From Balanoglossus misakiensis (lineage: Eukaryota; Hemichordata): DNA of 64,000 nucleotides. The translations under genes and the position numbers were made by a program. The notes under the pieces were generated by a model that saw only the letters and a program-made list of their open reading frames with translations, searched no databases and had not been told where the DNA came from. Each line of letters starts with the position of its first letter. Position 1 is the stretch's first letter. The stretch lies in the NCBI GenBank assembly GCA_040954595.2, contig CM082592.2:186001-250000 (forward strand). Reading direction: 5' to 3'. Below, piece by piece: positions 20,976 through 31,666 of the stretch.

Positions 20976-21836
20976 TTAATTCGAAATGCTATTTTCCATA
21001 TTATGATGTTCAGTATCAGTGATTGGTGATGGTAATTCTAATAGTGGTGACTTATCTGTATATTTTGGGCATACCCCATACTTTTTCGATGTGGTACAGA
21101 ATCCAGGGTTCCCATTATGTGGATTACTGCAGTCATTGCATTGACACGCAGGGCCACAACCATTGTGGGTCTTATAAACATTTACAACATCTGCTATTAC
21201 AAGTTGGCATCTTTTTGCAGCCACACCCTTTTGTTAGCAACTCCAAATTATTTTTCACTTTTTCTAAATTGGCATCACTGTCCCAAATAATATCAAGTTC
21301 GCCGTTGCTTAGTCTGTATCCATAATTATTGAATAAGGGAAACGTAACATGGCACTGATCGGCCTGGGACCATAACTGAGAGACCCAGCATGATCTTTTC
21401 CAGTGCAGTTGTAGGGCTTCAAAGGAAGGGATACATTCTTCCTCATACTGGATACGTGGCCAAATTGTTTCTCGTATATATGTAAGCCATTTGATGTGGT
21501 TATCTTTAAGACTGTTAGTGACACTGGCTACTTGTTGATAAAGTTCAAAAGGATGAGATGCATCAAATGCTTGGAAATGTTTCTTAACATAAACACTACC
21601 TTTTAAACGTATGAAAGCGAAAATTCCATTCCCTACACTGTCTACTGTTGTGTCTATCAGTGTTCCAGGTATAAGGGTGCCACTAGTTATAAATTCAGGG
21701 TATTGAAAAAATGTCTTGTAGAAAGATATCTTTCCGATGCCTGCAAAGTATAGTCACAACCTGTGCATATGAACACTGTTTGAAATATTTTGCCTACATA
21801 TTGGAGGGGAATATGTTGCAAATAAGGGTCTAAATT
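20976..21836 (-). pseudogene. C-terminal part of the transposon protein with Tesmin/TSO1-like CXC domain
   Basis: Reading right to left: ISFYKTFFQYPEFITSGTLI, then HIKWLTYIRETIWPRIQYEE and CIPSFEALQLHWKRSCW, then KGCGCKKMPTCNSRCCKC and, after a one-base shift, THNGCGPACQCNDCSNP. The last two form the cysteine pattern of a CXC (Tesmin/TSO1-like) domain, which binds DNA in other proteins and in transposases probably binds element ends. The product ends at a stop at 20,976. The frameshift within the CXC domain is one of several inactivating changes. Confidence 0.75.
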
Positions 21837-22199
21837 TCAATCTGATTTGAATTGATTCATGTCTAAATAAGTGAGATTGGATAAATCATTATCCAGTTGT
21901 ACAAATATCTCCTTTTGAACATGTTGATATAGTACTGGGAGGAGAACATGATAAGTATCGGTATCAGGGGAGTAAATAACACCTTTCTTGTAAGAGGACT
22001 GAACTGCATGAAGGATGCATCTACTGTCAGCTTCTTCATGACAACTTTTGGCTTCCCACTCAGACACAATTCCATTACTACCGACGAAAAGACTCTTGTC
22101 CCTATTTTCCCCATCAAAGCCACCTGCTGTAATGAGGACATGATCACCTTGCAGAGCCGGTACAATTATTTTTAAAGATGTGGCTGACAAGAAGTTCAC
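21837..22199 (-). pseudogene. Transposon nuclease-like (FEN/XPG-like) domain, copy 2
   Basis: An open frame of 120 codons carrying SCHEEADSRCILHA and YSPDTDTYHVLLPVL, with the GCDY motif reached after the frame breaks near 21,836. The acidic groups are conserved relative to FEN/XPG nucleases, which cut flap or branched DNA. In this setting it would be the candidate catalytic domain for excision. Near-identical to copy 1. Confidence 0.6.
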
Positions 22200-23216
22200 T
22201 AGTTTTCTCTTGCTTGGCCTACAATTAATGTATGTTTTGAGCTAATATTATTGATTTCCTATTTTTTATGCATTTGTTTGTATTTTTCCATGTTATTGGT
22301 AAAAAGTCTTCATTTCTGAAAGTGATGGGCTTACTTCTTTTAAATTTAGTATGAAGCTTCCCAATTGTTGTCTGAGTAACCATAGTTTTGTTCAAATTGT
22401 TGCAAAATTTGCATATTTATAATTTTGAGCAATATTTGCCATTTTTGGTCAATTTTTTTTCTTTAAAACCGCATGCCAGATTGCTTTGCAATTTTGTAGG
22501 CATGTTCGTAGGTGTAACCCAAATAATATGTTGTAAAAAAATGTGATATTTTCATAAATGTGTTATAGGGGAAACTTTTTCAATTTTTGTCAAAAATTGT
22601 TTTCCTGAAACTGCTTGTCATATTGCATTGACCTTTGGCAGCATGTTCCTTGTAGTGGTTGAAGTAAGGTATTGTACAATTTTGTGTTTTTGCCACTTTT
22701 GAACAAATATTTTTTTGTGAAACTGCTTGTTGATTGCTTTGAAATTTGTTTTTTCTCTGATTGCTTTGAAATTTAGGATATAATTTCATAACACATACAT
22801 GTATATGTGCAACTTTTATTCAATTCTGATATCAGAAATATTCAATATTTAGCGAGTTTTTTCTCCTAAACCAATTGTCCAGTTGTTTTGAAAGTTACTG
22901 TTTACAAGGAGTTGTTACCCCCAACTTAGACATGTTTACATAACTTCAATAAGCCAGCTGTTAGAGAGACCATGGGCTATTAAATTGTTTATTACCAGTG
23001 GCAGGTCAGTGTGTGTGTCTGTCTGTCTGTCTGTTTCAGAGCTGACTGAAAGAAGTTGCTTCTCATATGTGTTTGTACAGACAATTTTTGGTCAATTTTT
23101 TTTCTAGCACTACTTGTAAGACTGTCATGACACATGACAGTTTATTGGGCATGTTCCTTGTTAATTTTTTTTACATTCCATATTTCTATATCGTAAGATC
23201 ATATCTGCTTGCAATG
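22200..23216. repeat. AT-rich spacer in the transposon, copy 2
   Basis: Matches 676-1,624, with the extra ~76 bases around 23,105-23,170. Contains a (tgtc)n run at 23,018-23,034. No gene is seen. Confidence 0.55.
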
Positions 23217-23912
23217 TCACCTGTAATTTTTATTCTGGTGTGTCACTGTTTCCGCATAATCCTCAAATGGGACCACAGTGTCCTTGACGCTATTCTTTGC
23301 TGTGTCATCTGAAAATATATTAGTTAGCTCCCTGGCGGTATTAAGTGGTGAAAATACATCAGCACTTTCAAGACAATTGATATACAACCTGCAGTTTGAC
23401 TCATGTATTTTATGTACACTAACTGAATTATGGGTTTCATTTTGGAAAGGAAATAACTGATCTTTTAGATTCTTGGCAGCCATAGCTCTATAGGGTAAAT
23501 AAATTGCTATTCTCTCCATTAACCCACCTGTAGAAGTATGCAATGCAGCTTTAACATCTTTATTGACGCACATTTCATGGGCTTCATCTAGTGCTACATT
23601 AACCCAAGTTGAGCCTGACAAATTGCAAACAAAACCACCTGCTTTGAAATGTAACAACAGAGAGTTTGGCATCTTCAGAAGGTCAGCAAGATTTCTGGGA
23701 ATTAACCTCAAGTACAGGGATCGGTCATATGCATGGAACAGTGGGTTTATTTTTTTCAAAGCCGATATTCGAAGGTTCCAATTTCCTGACCTTATTGCAA
23801 TGTACAAAGACATGTATGCAAACAAATCTTCCTCTATAAATCTAACCCAAAATTTGAAAGTTTTGTCTGTATTTGCCCTTCTGCACAGTACGTGAAATAT
23901 CCCATAATTCAT
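23217..23912 (-). pseudogene. Transposase-like core with DEAHEM motif, copy 2
   Basis: The longest intact frame of the element, 231 codons. Key stretches are RSGNWNLRISALKKINPLFH, AYDRSLYLRLIPRNLADLL and STWVNVALDEAHEMCVN. The pattern W-x-x-R-I-x-A-L-K...Y-x-R-L-I-P...V-A-L-D-E-A-H-E-M recurs in large transposon-like proteins of cnidarians, lancelets and molluscs. Despite the DEAH letters no helicase motifs flank it, so helicase function should not be assumed. Copy 1 has a deletion inside this frame. Confidence 0.7.
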
Positions 23913-24479
23913 TCTGATTTGTACAATCAGAGATTACTCAGTCAAACCAGGCAAAGTTCACATGTGTAGAGAGAATTGTAGACCACTAATAGAAATTTTG
24001 AGATCTTACTTTTAAGGTGAATCTTATTGTCAATTACCATTTCAAATGATTTAGAAAATTATGTATTATTGAGAGAGAAGATACGAATTTTATAAAATAA
24101 TCAAGCAATTGCATAGCCAGCCATACCAAAAAGTTTGGAGTAAAACAGGGACACTTGAAACACCTGTTTAATCAAACAAAATGATATTGATATTTTCTTT
24201 TGACAGAACAATTGAAATTTACATGTTAACTTTCAACAGAGACTGGCCACCTCAGTCAATCATTGCTTGTTTCCTCATTGCTTGTTTCCTCCAAAGTGTG
24301 GCATTTGCAGTACATGAATACTTTGATTCTTATTGCTTTTAAATTTTGATTTTGGAATTTCACTCTAATTCCTCAACATACTTTTCCTAGATAAACATAA
24401 ATAGATTTATATGTACTTCATATCATTGTTAGTATCTAAAACAGAAAAAGTTATTAAATGGGCAACCTTCGATGATACA

Positions 24480-25010
24480 AATCATGGAGAATTGTGGGTA
24501 AAATATCGTACTGTGTTCTGTCACAAAAAATCTGAAATTCCTCTTGCAAGCGAGTAAGTTGAGCCTTAAGGTCACCATTAATTTTGTCAATATGATCAGC
24601 TTTATCTTCAGTACATTCCAAAGATTTTGTGACAGCTTCTAGTAATTATTTTTGGACTGTTTCTGTATTTAAGGGACAGTGCTGGGTATTATGGGTTTCA
24701 CCCCTCTTATTCAAAAAGGAATTGACAATACATCTAAACATACTTTCCCAAATTTGTGTTAGGAAGCGATGAGTTAGCTTGAAATTTGTACACTGTACTA
24801 GGGTTTCCAAAGTTCCCCCTTTATGATTGAACCCTGCCAGATGTTTTAGGCCAGCATCCCAGAATATTTTCATGATGACTGGTTGGTAATTTTTTAGAGT
24901 GTGCCAGTCTCTGATAAAAGGCTGCAACCAGTCTAAATTTGCACCATACATGTCTTTTAATTTTATCAGGTGATGGAAAGTTTTCCCATCACCAACCACA
25001 ACCAGGTATT
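24480..25010 (-). pseudogene. Transposase-like core with VGDGKT motif, copy 2
   Basis: The frame 24,999-24,646 (117 codons) carries VGDGKTFHHLIKLKDMYGA, IRDWHTLKNYQPVIMKI, FWDAGLKHLAGFNHKGG and a C-terminal stretch ending in a stop. Downstream, 24,640-24,480 still encodes a helical charged stretch (KADHIDKINGDLKAQLTRLQ). Resembles DUF6589-like transposon proteins. Near-identical to copy 1. Confidence 0.6.
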
Positions 25011-25016
25011 TTATTC

Positions 25017-25410
25017 TTACACCAACTCTGAATGTAACATATACAGCTTATTGATAATGTTATGGACAGTTTCAATGGTGTCTGCGTGTTCACGTGATAT
25101 GCCCAAATAAATGACATTTGAGCATTCACTTTCATTACTGTTAGCATTTGTTGCTAATGTTGATTTAAAATCCCCAAAAACTGTTTCTATATCAGCTCTG
25201 TGCATTGCATTTTTCTGTAGTGCAAAAATGAATTGTCAGAAAACAGTTCTGACCAAGCAATGGCTTCTTCTTGTTTAATGTCAAAATCTGACAGCGAAAT
25301 TGATGACCGTGGTTGATGTTGTCTCAGTAGAGGTGGTTTAAATACTATATCATTATGAACAGTATCATTGGATTTTTTTCTCCGTAAATGTACGGGCTTT
25401 TCTCACAGGT
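25017..25410 (-). pseudogene. Transposon linker segment between OTU and core, copy 2
   Basis: The frame 25,205-25,017 encodes KSTLATNANSNESECSNVIY. The upstream part (to about 25,410) encodes basic and Ser/Asp-rich sequence interrupted by frameshifts. About 8 bases differ in length from copy 1 near 25,400. No catalytic motif. Confidence 0.5.
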
Positions 25411-25467
25411 GCACTCAAACCTGTACCAGTATTTTTTTAGATAGATCTGTCAACCATGATTTTAGTA

Positions 25468-26586
25468 TTATTTCCACAAATTGCCAAAAATTTCATTCAT
25501 TTCATAGTCTACTGTATTTTGTGAACAAAAGCCACTGTTTAATTCCTGCCACCGTTCAAATGAATTCCGTGCATTTTCACTCACCAGACTATCTTTACTT
25601 TTAATTAACTGCCTGTTAAGAAGCAAATCATAATGGCCTGGTTGACCTGGCCTGTCTGGTGTGTACAAGAGACAGACAGGCTCAGTCTTGGAGAACACAT
25701 CACCATCACCTCTTGCAAATATATCATTCTGCTTGGTGTATATATGTAATGGACATTTTGCAACATACACTACAGATATCATTTCTGGCATACCAGCATA
25801 TTAATCTGCCTTTTCCATACATTGTGTCCTGTGCAAAATGTCCATATAACGAGTGCCGTCTAACAGGACATCAAGTTGTGCATCATCCATTCCTTCAAAG
25901 TATATATGATTGGCACGCATTATGTCTACTGTATCTGCTCTTAACTTGTCTGCAAATATTTTCTCTCGGTCAGCTAAAATTGGGTCAGAAGGGAGTCCAC
26001 TAGGTAAATGATCGCAATTTTGCAATGCAATATCATTTCTCACAGAGATGCTCCTGAAAAAGCACCTTCCATCACCATATATGTTGATTAGCTTAAAATC
26101 TTTGACAGTTGAATGTTTGTCATGACTGCCAAAAACAATATCATCAACACTGTTCAAAATTGACTTTGGTTTTGGTTGGACCATTTGATAAGAAGTACCG
26201 TGGAAACCTCTGTCCTTTGGATCAGCTCTAACAGCTGCATATTTAGCTGATTTATCAATATTGTCAATGGAAGTTATACAAAATGCATTATTTGCAATAT
26301 TTTCCTCTGTGAAATCAGCTGATGTTCTTTTGTTGATAACTCCCAACATGTATCTATGCAATGTATCTCCAGAACAAATAATACCAAATCAATTTAGAAT
26401 TTTCACTAGAGTAGATGACCTACTATTACCTTCAACAATGTCAGCCAGGTAAGTATACAATGGGTAAGTACAATGATCAGAACAAGTGAACAATATCATA
26501 CACACAAAACAAACGCCTGGGGAATCGTGCTCTACTCTCCATAGAGTGCTGGTCATAAAATCCATAGTAGTGTTTATTCCATTCAA
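25468..26586 (-). pseudogene. OTU-type cysteine protease domain of the transposon, copy 2
   Basis: The frame 26,361-25,801 (186 codons) holds LINIYGDGRCFFRSIS, the OTU D-G-x-C nucleophile motif with its Asp retained. After the shared in-frame TAA (25,801-25,803) the frame continues with MPEMISVVYVAKCPLHIY and PGQPGHYDLLL, supplying the catalytic His. Upstream frame 26,586-26,389 belongs to the same protein. OTU domains remove ubiquitin; in transposons the role is not established. With the stop removed by readthrough the catalytic residues would be intact, unlike copy 1. Confidence 0.8.
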
Positions 26587-26639
26587 AGTTGGGGCTTTTT
26601 AATTTACTGCATTCACTGTTGTTCAACGAATTGCTAGGA

Positions 26640-27223
26640 CGTTGTGTTGACATGTACACAGCGCGAGACAATGATTGACAGGCAGAATGTATCAAAATTC
26701 TGGCCCATGTGACTGACTCCGCGAATCTGATTGGTAGACAAGACGCAAAAGTGTAAAAACTTGAAAGTCGATTTCACTTTATGAATGAAAGTGATTCCAT
26801 AATTAGCATATCTCGTTGGGGCCACAGATCGTTGCACAGGGGAAAGAACGTAATCCCGCTAAATAAACTACAAGGCCGCTCGAATATTTTAGCGGGATAT
26901 TGGAATATTGTATCCTACCTCTTCTAACGAAAAATAAGAAGACTGTTCATGTGATAAATATATAATCCCATGATATTTTTCTTTATTTACGTCATCGTAT
27001 ACTCGTGGTTTTCGCGGAGTCTAGCAACTTCTCGCCTAGGGCTCGAAGTTGCACAGCTCTGCGAAAACACTCGTATACGATGACGTCAAACAAAGAAAAA
27101 TATCATGGGATTATATATAAAAATAGTATTCCATAACACAGGGTCAATCTCACTGACAATATATTCAACATCAAGTGTACTCAGATCAACAGTGTTTGTT
27201 TTGCAGTAATTTATACTGAATTT
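26640..27223. repeat. Non-coding insert with 160-bp foldback element, copy 2
   Basis: The palindrome at 26,959-27,118 equals that at 7,888-8,048; its apex is gcaacttc-tcgcctagggctc-gaagttgc. The remaining sequence (26,640-26,958) matches 7,565-7,887 and shows no coding potential. Confidence 0.85.
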
Positions 27224-27763
27224 TTAAGATTGCTGATAAATGCTGGCATTTAATTTCACAGCCACCCAATCAAGCATTTTGAAAAAGTCAACGTCAACTT
27301 TACTCAAGTCTCTTACTTGCTTTTCAAGCCTCTCTATCTGTTGTATGCACAACATACTGGGGATGTTCGACAAGTGCATTTTGGAGGGAATAGTGAGATC
27401 TGAACCCGTTCGGTACAAAAAGGTGGAGAACTTTCTACTCACTTTTGATACAACAGAAAAGTGAATTGGATAATACACACATAGAAATTCCCGAATAAGC
27501 CAGCTATTAGGTTTTCTGTGGAATTCCACTGGTTGTACCTTGACCTTGGGTCGCAAAGTCTGATATTCATCATCTAAACAATCATTGAAATATTGCCTGA
27601 CGTCAAACAATAGAATGGCGTGTTTTCTGAGGAGCACTTCTCCTAAAAAGACAGCAGTTTTCCAGCATGCAAAATTCACCAAGTCGGTGTCACAGCTGCA
27701 GCCTTTTTGTAGCATTGTGACATATTTTTTAATTTCTTCAGCAAGTGCTATATCACTCGACAT
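27224..27763 (-). pseudogene. Transposon N-terminal region, copy 2
   Basis: A 179-codon frame starting MSSDIALAEEIKKYVTMLQK and including RKHAILLFDVRQYFNDCLDD and RDLSKVDVDFFKMLDWVAVK. It is longer than in copy 1 because the frame is kept past the segment near 27,350, where the two copies differ by small indels. No enzyme motif recognised. The 3' side runs into the foldback insert. Confidence 0.6.
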
Positions 27764-27823
27764 AATTAGGCCTTGTTGAATACTACACCTTGCTTTTTCC
27801 GCTAAAGCAACAAATGTTTTATA

Positions 27824-28045
27824 TCATTTCAAACAAATCAGGCTGTCTTGAGTAAGGGCAAATGGTGTGTTAGTTTGTTGGTGAAATGTTTGCACCATAT
27901 CAAAATCAGGGATTTTAAACAAATTGTTTGCCCGCGATAAGCACGAAGTACACAAGGGATGGCTTTTTCTCATAGCAAGGATGTACTGACATTGACACAG
28001 TGGAAATGATGAAAATCCTTTAAAACCTGAGTTGTCTATACTCAA
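27824..28045 (-). pseudogene. CxxC-containing N-terminus of the transposon protein, copy 2
   Basis: Contains HPLCTSCLSR and SLICLK, the two half-sites of a possible zinc-binding motif. A frameshift follows at about 27,820. It is the first coding segment inside the right terminal repeat. Confidence 0.55.
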
Positions 28046-28204
28046 TTTTGTACACAGTCCTGTTCGCCTGAAATCAGGTCTATAATGTCGCGTAAAAAAA
28101 TGGCCTATTTCGCGACCCTTCAGCGGGGCCCACGGTAACGGCTACATGGTATGAAGTACTTTCCCTCATTAACATATGTTAATGAGTACCATGCGATCTG
28201 ACTG

Positions 28205-28909
28205 TACAGACACACATACACAACGAGAGATTAACAGGCAAACACTGGCTGACCCATAAGCTGCCAATGGCATGTGTACTGTACACACAGCAAATGGTCT
28301 CTTTATCAGATAGCCAGTTATGAAAACATGCAGTTACCAATCACTGTTATTATTGACAAATTGCATCCAAGTCCAGACCCAGGCTTGAATACAATTTTTA
28401 AACAATAACAACATTGCTTACCCTGCTTCACCGAGCTGAACAAGAAATGATGGTTGATAACAAGCATAATACTGAATAAAAATTCAAAAGTTACAGATAT
28501 AGGACCTTTCGTTGCCCACATATTATATTACCATGGTCTGTGCGTCGCATTTTAATTGGGCAAGATGAACGACATCACTGACCACAAATACCCAGTAATG
28601 GTTTGTTTACATGCCCGTAAATCTGAATAGTAATATTAGCAAATAGTTCAGTGAACACAACATTTTGCATAACACAAGTTCTGGGGCCCCTAGTCTTGTG
28701 TGTGGGACATTTTCATAAATATTGATGGTTTTCTTGAGATTGTTGGTTATGTAATGGAAATAAATGTAGGGCTCGGGCTCTAGGAAAGCCAAATTTCATG
28801 GGCTCAGAAGCCTTGCCCATGAATTTTGGGCTTTCCCCTCGCCCTTGCCCAAAAACAAACGTTAATGGTCAGGGCGTTGTGCATTATTTCTATATTGTGT
28901 TGATCTTAC
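28205..28909. other. No gene seen (copy 2 of 9,137-9,840)
   Basis: Near-identical to copy 1. Small frames are shadows. Begins with the TACA target duplication. Confidence 0.5.
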
Positions 28910-29030
28910 CTGTACACTCTCCATTGACCAATCAATATTCCACAGCACAAGTGCAATAAAAAGAGCCTGCTGTATTCACACACTGGCCTCCACAAAGATC
29001 TGCTCTCTCCATATATTCATTGAGAAAAAT
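28910..29030 (-). pseudogene. EGF-like exon with internal TGA, copy 2
   Basis: Same exon as 9,841-9,957, with the same TGA after CTCAVEY. In addition, the acceptor side has changed from cattgacat to cattgagaaaaat, which lengthens the exon by 4 bases and puts it out of frame in the usual phase. Doubly damaged. Confidence 0.7.
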
Positions 29031-29990
29031 CTGAAATCTGAAATCAAAGGTAGTTATTATTAATAAATTTATTATTATTTATTTCCTAACAAAAGTAATA
29101 CACATACATCTCAGTGCATTTTCTACAGAAAATAATAAAATTAGAAAACAAGTGAAAGCTTAAAGGATAAAAATTACACTTAAAAACCCAAACAAACAGA
29201 AACAGTTCTGAAAGACAATCCCTATAAACCAAAAAAGCAATGGAATGAAATAGTGCTGAATAAAAGGACGAGTCTTAAAAACCCCTTTGAAAACTGTCAA
29301 TAGATCCAGCATTGTGGATAGAAGGTGCACAAACACTGAATCCTCTTTAGCCATATGCCTTGTTAAGTTTTGAAATGATCATTCACGGTGATGAGTTATC
29401 AAGAATATACCCGTTAAAAATTACTGTCCCCTCAGAGAAGCATTTTGTAATGAGATGAAAACTATATGAATTTTCTAAGTGTATATTTATTCTTTGCAGA
29501 GGTAATTTACTTAGCTATAGGTTGATAATTTATGTTAATTTCATTGAATTATGCAAATAAGTAGTGAAAATACTTGTACATGAATATATCAGACAGTCTT
29601 ATAGTGTCGTGTGAGGTTGATGACACATATTCTTAACCACATATTTCTTGATCAATTAATTGTGTTTACACCAAAGTCCTCAATATCCATGGCAATCTCT
29701 TCCTAGGAATTTTAACACTCTCTCCAAAATCCCCTGAAACTTGTGTACCCTGTCAGCAAAACTTTGTCTGATTTTTAAAATACAGATTACTTCTTCACCC
29801 TTGCAAACACATTTTCAAAGATAAGTTTTCACATTTGTTAATTTGTTTATATTATGCATAATTATAATTGGAACAATTCTAAGATACAATTTCAACAAAC
29901 ATGTGTTCAGTACAAGTGTGCGGTTGATTACAAATTTTAAAATGTGTGCAATGGATAGACAGGATGTGTGTTTAGCTGATTGTAACCATA
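29031..29990. other. No gene seen; empty TTAA site at about 29,365
   Basis: Corresponds to 9,958-11,698 of copy 1 without the 795-bp element: ccttgttaagttttg is continuous here. AT-rich; no coding region was recognised. Confidence 0.6.
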
Positions 29991-30022
29991 GCAATATGCA
30001 ATCCCCAAACAGTGTAGCCACA

Positions 30023-30771
30023 AGTCGCTTGCACACGTGCAATGATTAGGGCGCCCTTTTTGGGATTATAAAAGTTGGTAAACATTTCTTATCAGCGACT
30101 CAAATAGTTTTGCATTCACATGTGTATAAACGGGACGGGATCACCGCACTCAATGCGTCCACAGCAGCGTGGCTAAAGGTCGCAATGGCGGATTCAGTGA
30201 TGTGTTTACTGTATATGTAGCTCTGGACTTATACCCAAACAGCGTATAAGTCCAGAGCTACTGTATATGGTACTCCTGAATTTGCTTTTTAAACGTCGCC
30301 GACGCCGATTTCATGGGCATTTGAATGAACCGATACCGGTTTATGGTAACCTTTCATTGGAGGTTGCGCCTGGAAGTCTGCAGTCCATGCTACTAAATCG
30401 TCGTCGGAGGTCGAGTTTGCAATTCCTTTGTATGTGCCTTGGCCATTTCCGCGTCACTCCAATTGTTGCCTCGAGACACTGCTTCGGCCATTGTTTTAGT
30501 AAAGTGAACCTCAACGCTTAATGCAGCGCTTAATGAGACAAACCGCGTCGGCAGAGTGCGTTTAGATCGGCGTTTAGTGCGGTGTTTCTGTTCACACGTG
30601 ATTTGAATCGCTGTTTAGTGCGGCGCCCCGACCCAGGTCCCACCCCTCAACACCGTCACAAAAAAAGAGCGGCGCAGGGCCGCTCTCACCTTTTCACACG
30701 TGGCACTTACAAATTAACGCCGCCCTAGGGCAGCCGCTGGGGCGGCGTTGACGGCACGTGAGAAAGGCACT
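30023..30771. mobile_element. 749-bp insertion with ACA target duplication, only in copy 2
   Basis: ACA occurs directly outside both ends (30,020-30,022 and 30,772-30,774); copy 1 has a single ACA (gtagccacagaagag). The ends agtcgcttgcacacgtgc and, in reverse complement, agtgcctttctcacgtgc are imperfect inverted repeats. The interior is GC-richer, with repeated gtttagtgcgg and cacgtg phrases and a 17-bp hairpin (tagctctggacttatac) at 30,217-30,259. A plus-strand 84-codon frame (30,267-30,521) shows no domain. Family unknown. Confidence 0.85.
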
Positions 30772-30932
30772 ACAGAAGAGACCAATGTTTAGCTGATTGT
30801 AACCATAGCAATATACAATCCCCAAACAATGTAGCCACAGAAGAGACCAATGTTTAGCTGATTGTAACCATAGCAATATACAATCCCCAAACAATGTAGC
30901 CACAGAAGAGACCAAAATCCACAGTTACATAC

Positions 30933-31055
30933 CGCCACATGCATGGCCATCTTCCAGCAGATAGAATCCTGGTCTGCAAGCGCAGAGATAACTACCATGG
31001 GTATTCATACAACAGTGTTGACATGCATTTCCACCACTGTGACATTCATTCATAT
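30933..31055 (-). CDS. Calcium-binding EGF-like exon, copy 2
   Basis: Same exon as 11,915-12,037 with Met for Gln after CC (MNECHSGGNACQHCCMNTHG). Six cysteines, phase 1/1, acceptor ccctccag and donor gtatgt. In this copy it lies only about 80 bases from the MED25 ACID exon. Confidence 0.75.
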
Positions 31056-31137
31056 CTGGAGGGTCAGTTGCAGGTGCATGGCAGTACAATTGACACGATC
31101 CTTTAATTTTACAGTGCAATTATAAGATAATACTTAC

Positions 31138-31245
31138 AAATCCTCCAGACATTATTCTGAAGAGAGATATGTATGCTTCCTGGCTGTTATTCATAAACTG
31201 GAACTCCACAGTGCGTGAGTTTTGAAACATGGCACCAAGTGATTG
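31138..31245 (-). pseudogene. MED25: MED25 exon, ACID domain, copy 2, splice acceptor lost
   Basis: Identical in reading to 12,971-13,078 (QSLGAMFQNSRTVEFQFVNN and so on). The base change at the upstream border turns the acceptor ccccacag of copy 1 into ccccacat, removing the AG. Unless a nearby cryptic AG is used, the exon would be skipped. The exon body is otherwise conserved, which suggests the change is recent. Confidence 0.85.
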
Positions 31246-31344
31246 ATGTGGGGAAAAAATTGACTCCAATCACCATCCCTTGTGCAGGCCAAAGATCATG
31301 ATATTGCCCTCGCTAACATGTGTTATTATTTAAATATTTCACCT

Positions 31345-31666
31345 CTACTTATGCAATGAATTAATGAATACAAAGTGTTGTAGGTCATCCAACACGAGAA
31401 TGTCACTAACAAAATTATCATTGAGTTTCAAATCCCAAGTAACAGTGGACTTATATAGTTTATCACCCAGATGAATTTTTTTATCTAAATCTGCTTCTGT
31501 CGTATAAGGTTGCTTTGTTAAGACATACAAAGGGAAATGATTGCATTGCATGTACACTGTGTGCCTCTGGATGAAAGACCAATCTGTGTACTTCCTTGAT
31601 GGGTACTACCACACGTTGTTCAGCCAAGCTCATAATTTGTGTAATGTGTACCCTCCAAAGATACAT
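31345..31666 (-). other. Unassigned open frames, copy 2
   Basis: Counterparts of 13,179-13,560, with residue-changing differences. No domain recognised. Probably intronic. Confidence 0.3.

Larger units (their letters stand above)
20605..28204 (-). mobile_element. Complete 7.6-kb DNA transposon, Academ-like, copy 2
   Basis: Terminal inverted repeats: CAGTCAGATCGCA at the left, and at the right the reverse complement of CAGTCAGATCGCATGGTACT, with about 21 of the first 24 bases matching. TACA flanks both ends (20,601-20,604 and 28,205-28,208). Minus-strand coding order: CxxC region, N-terminal region, OTU protease, DWH/LKNYQP core, DEAHEM core, FEN/XPG-like nuclease, W-I-R-x-T-W segment and CXC domain. 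A nuclease of XPG type with a 3-4 bp target duplication is the hallmark given for Academ elements. An OTU stop, frameshifts and a foldback insertion show it is inactive. Confidence 0.85.

Noticed and set aside
23217-23912. DEAHEM motif suggesting a DEAH-box helicase
   Set aside because: No Walker A or other helicase motifs lie at the proper spacing, and the surrounding pattern fits a transposase-like family.
31056-31137. MED25-EGF fusion through the short 82-base intron in copy 2
   Set aside because: The upstream exon ends in phase 0 while the EGF exon needs phase 1; joining gives an immediate TGA.
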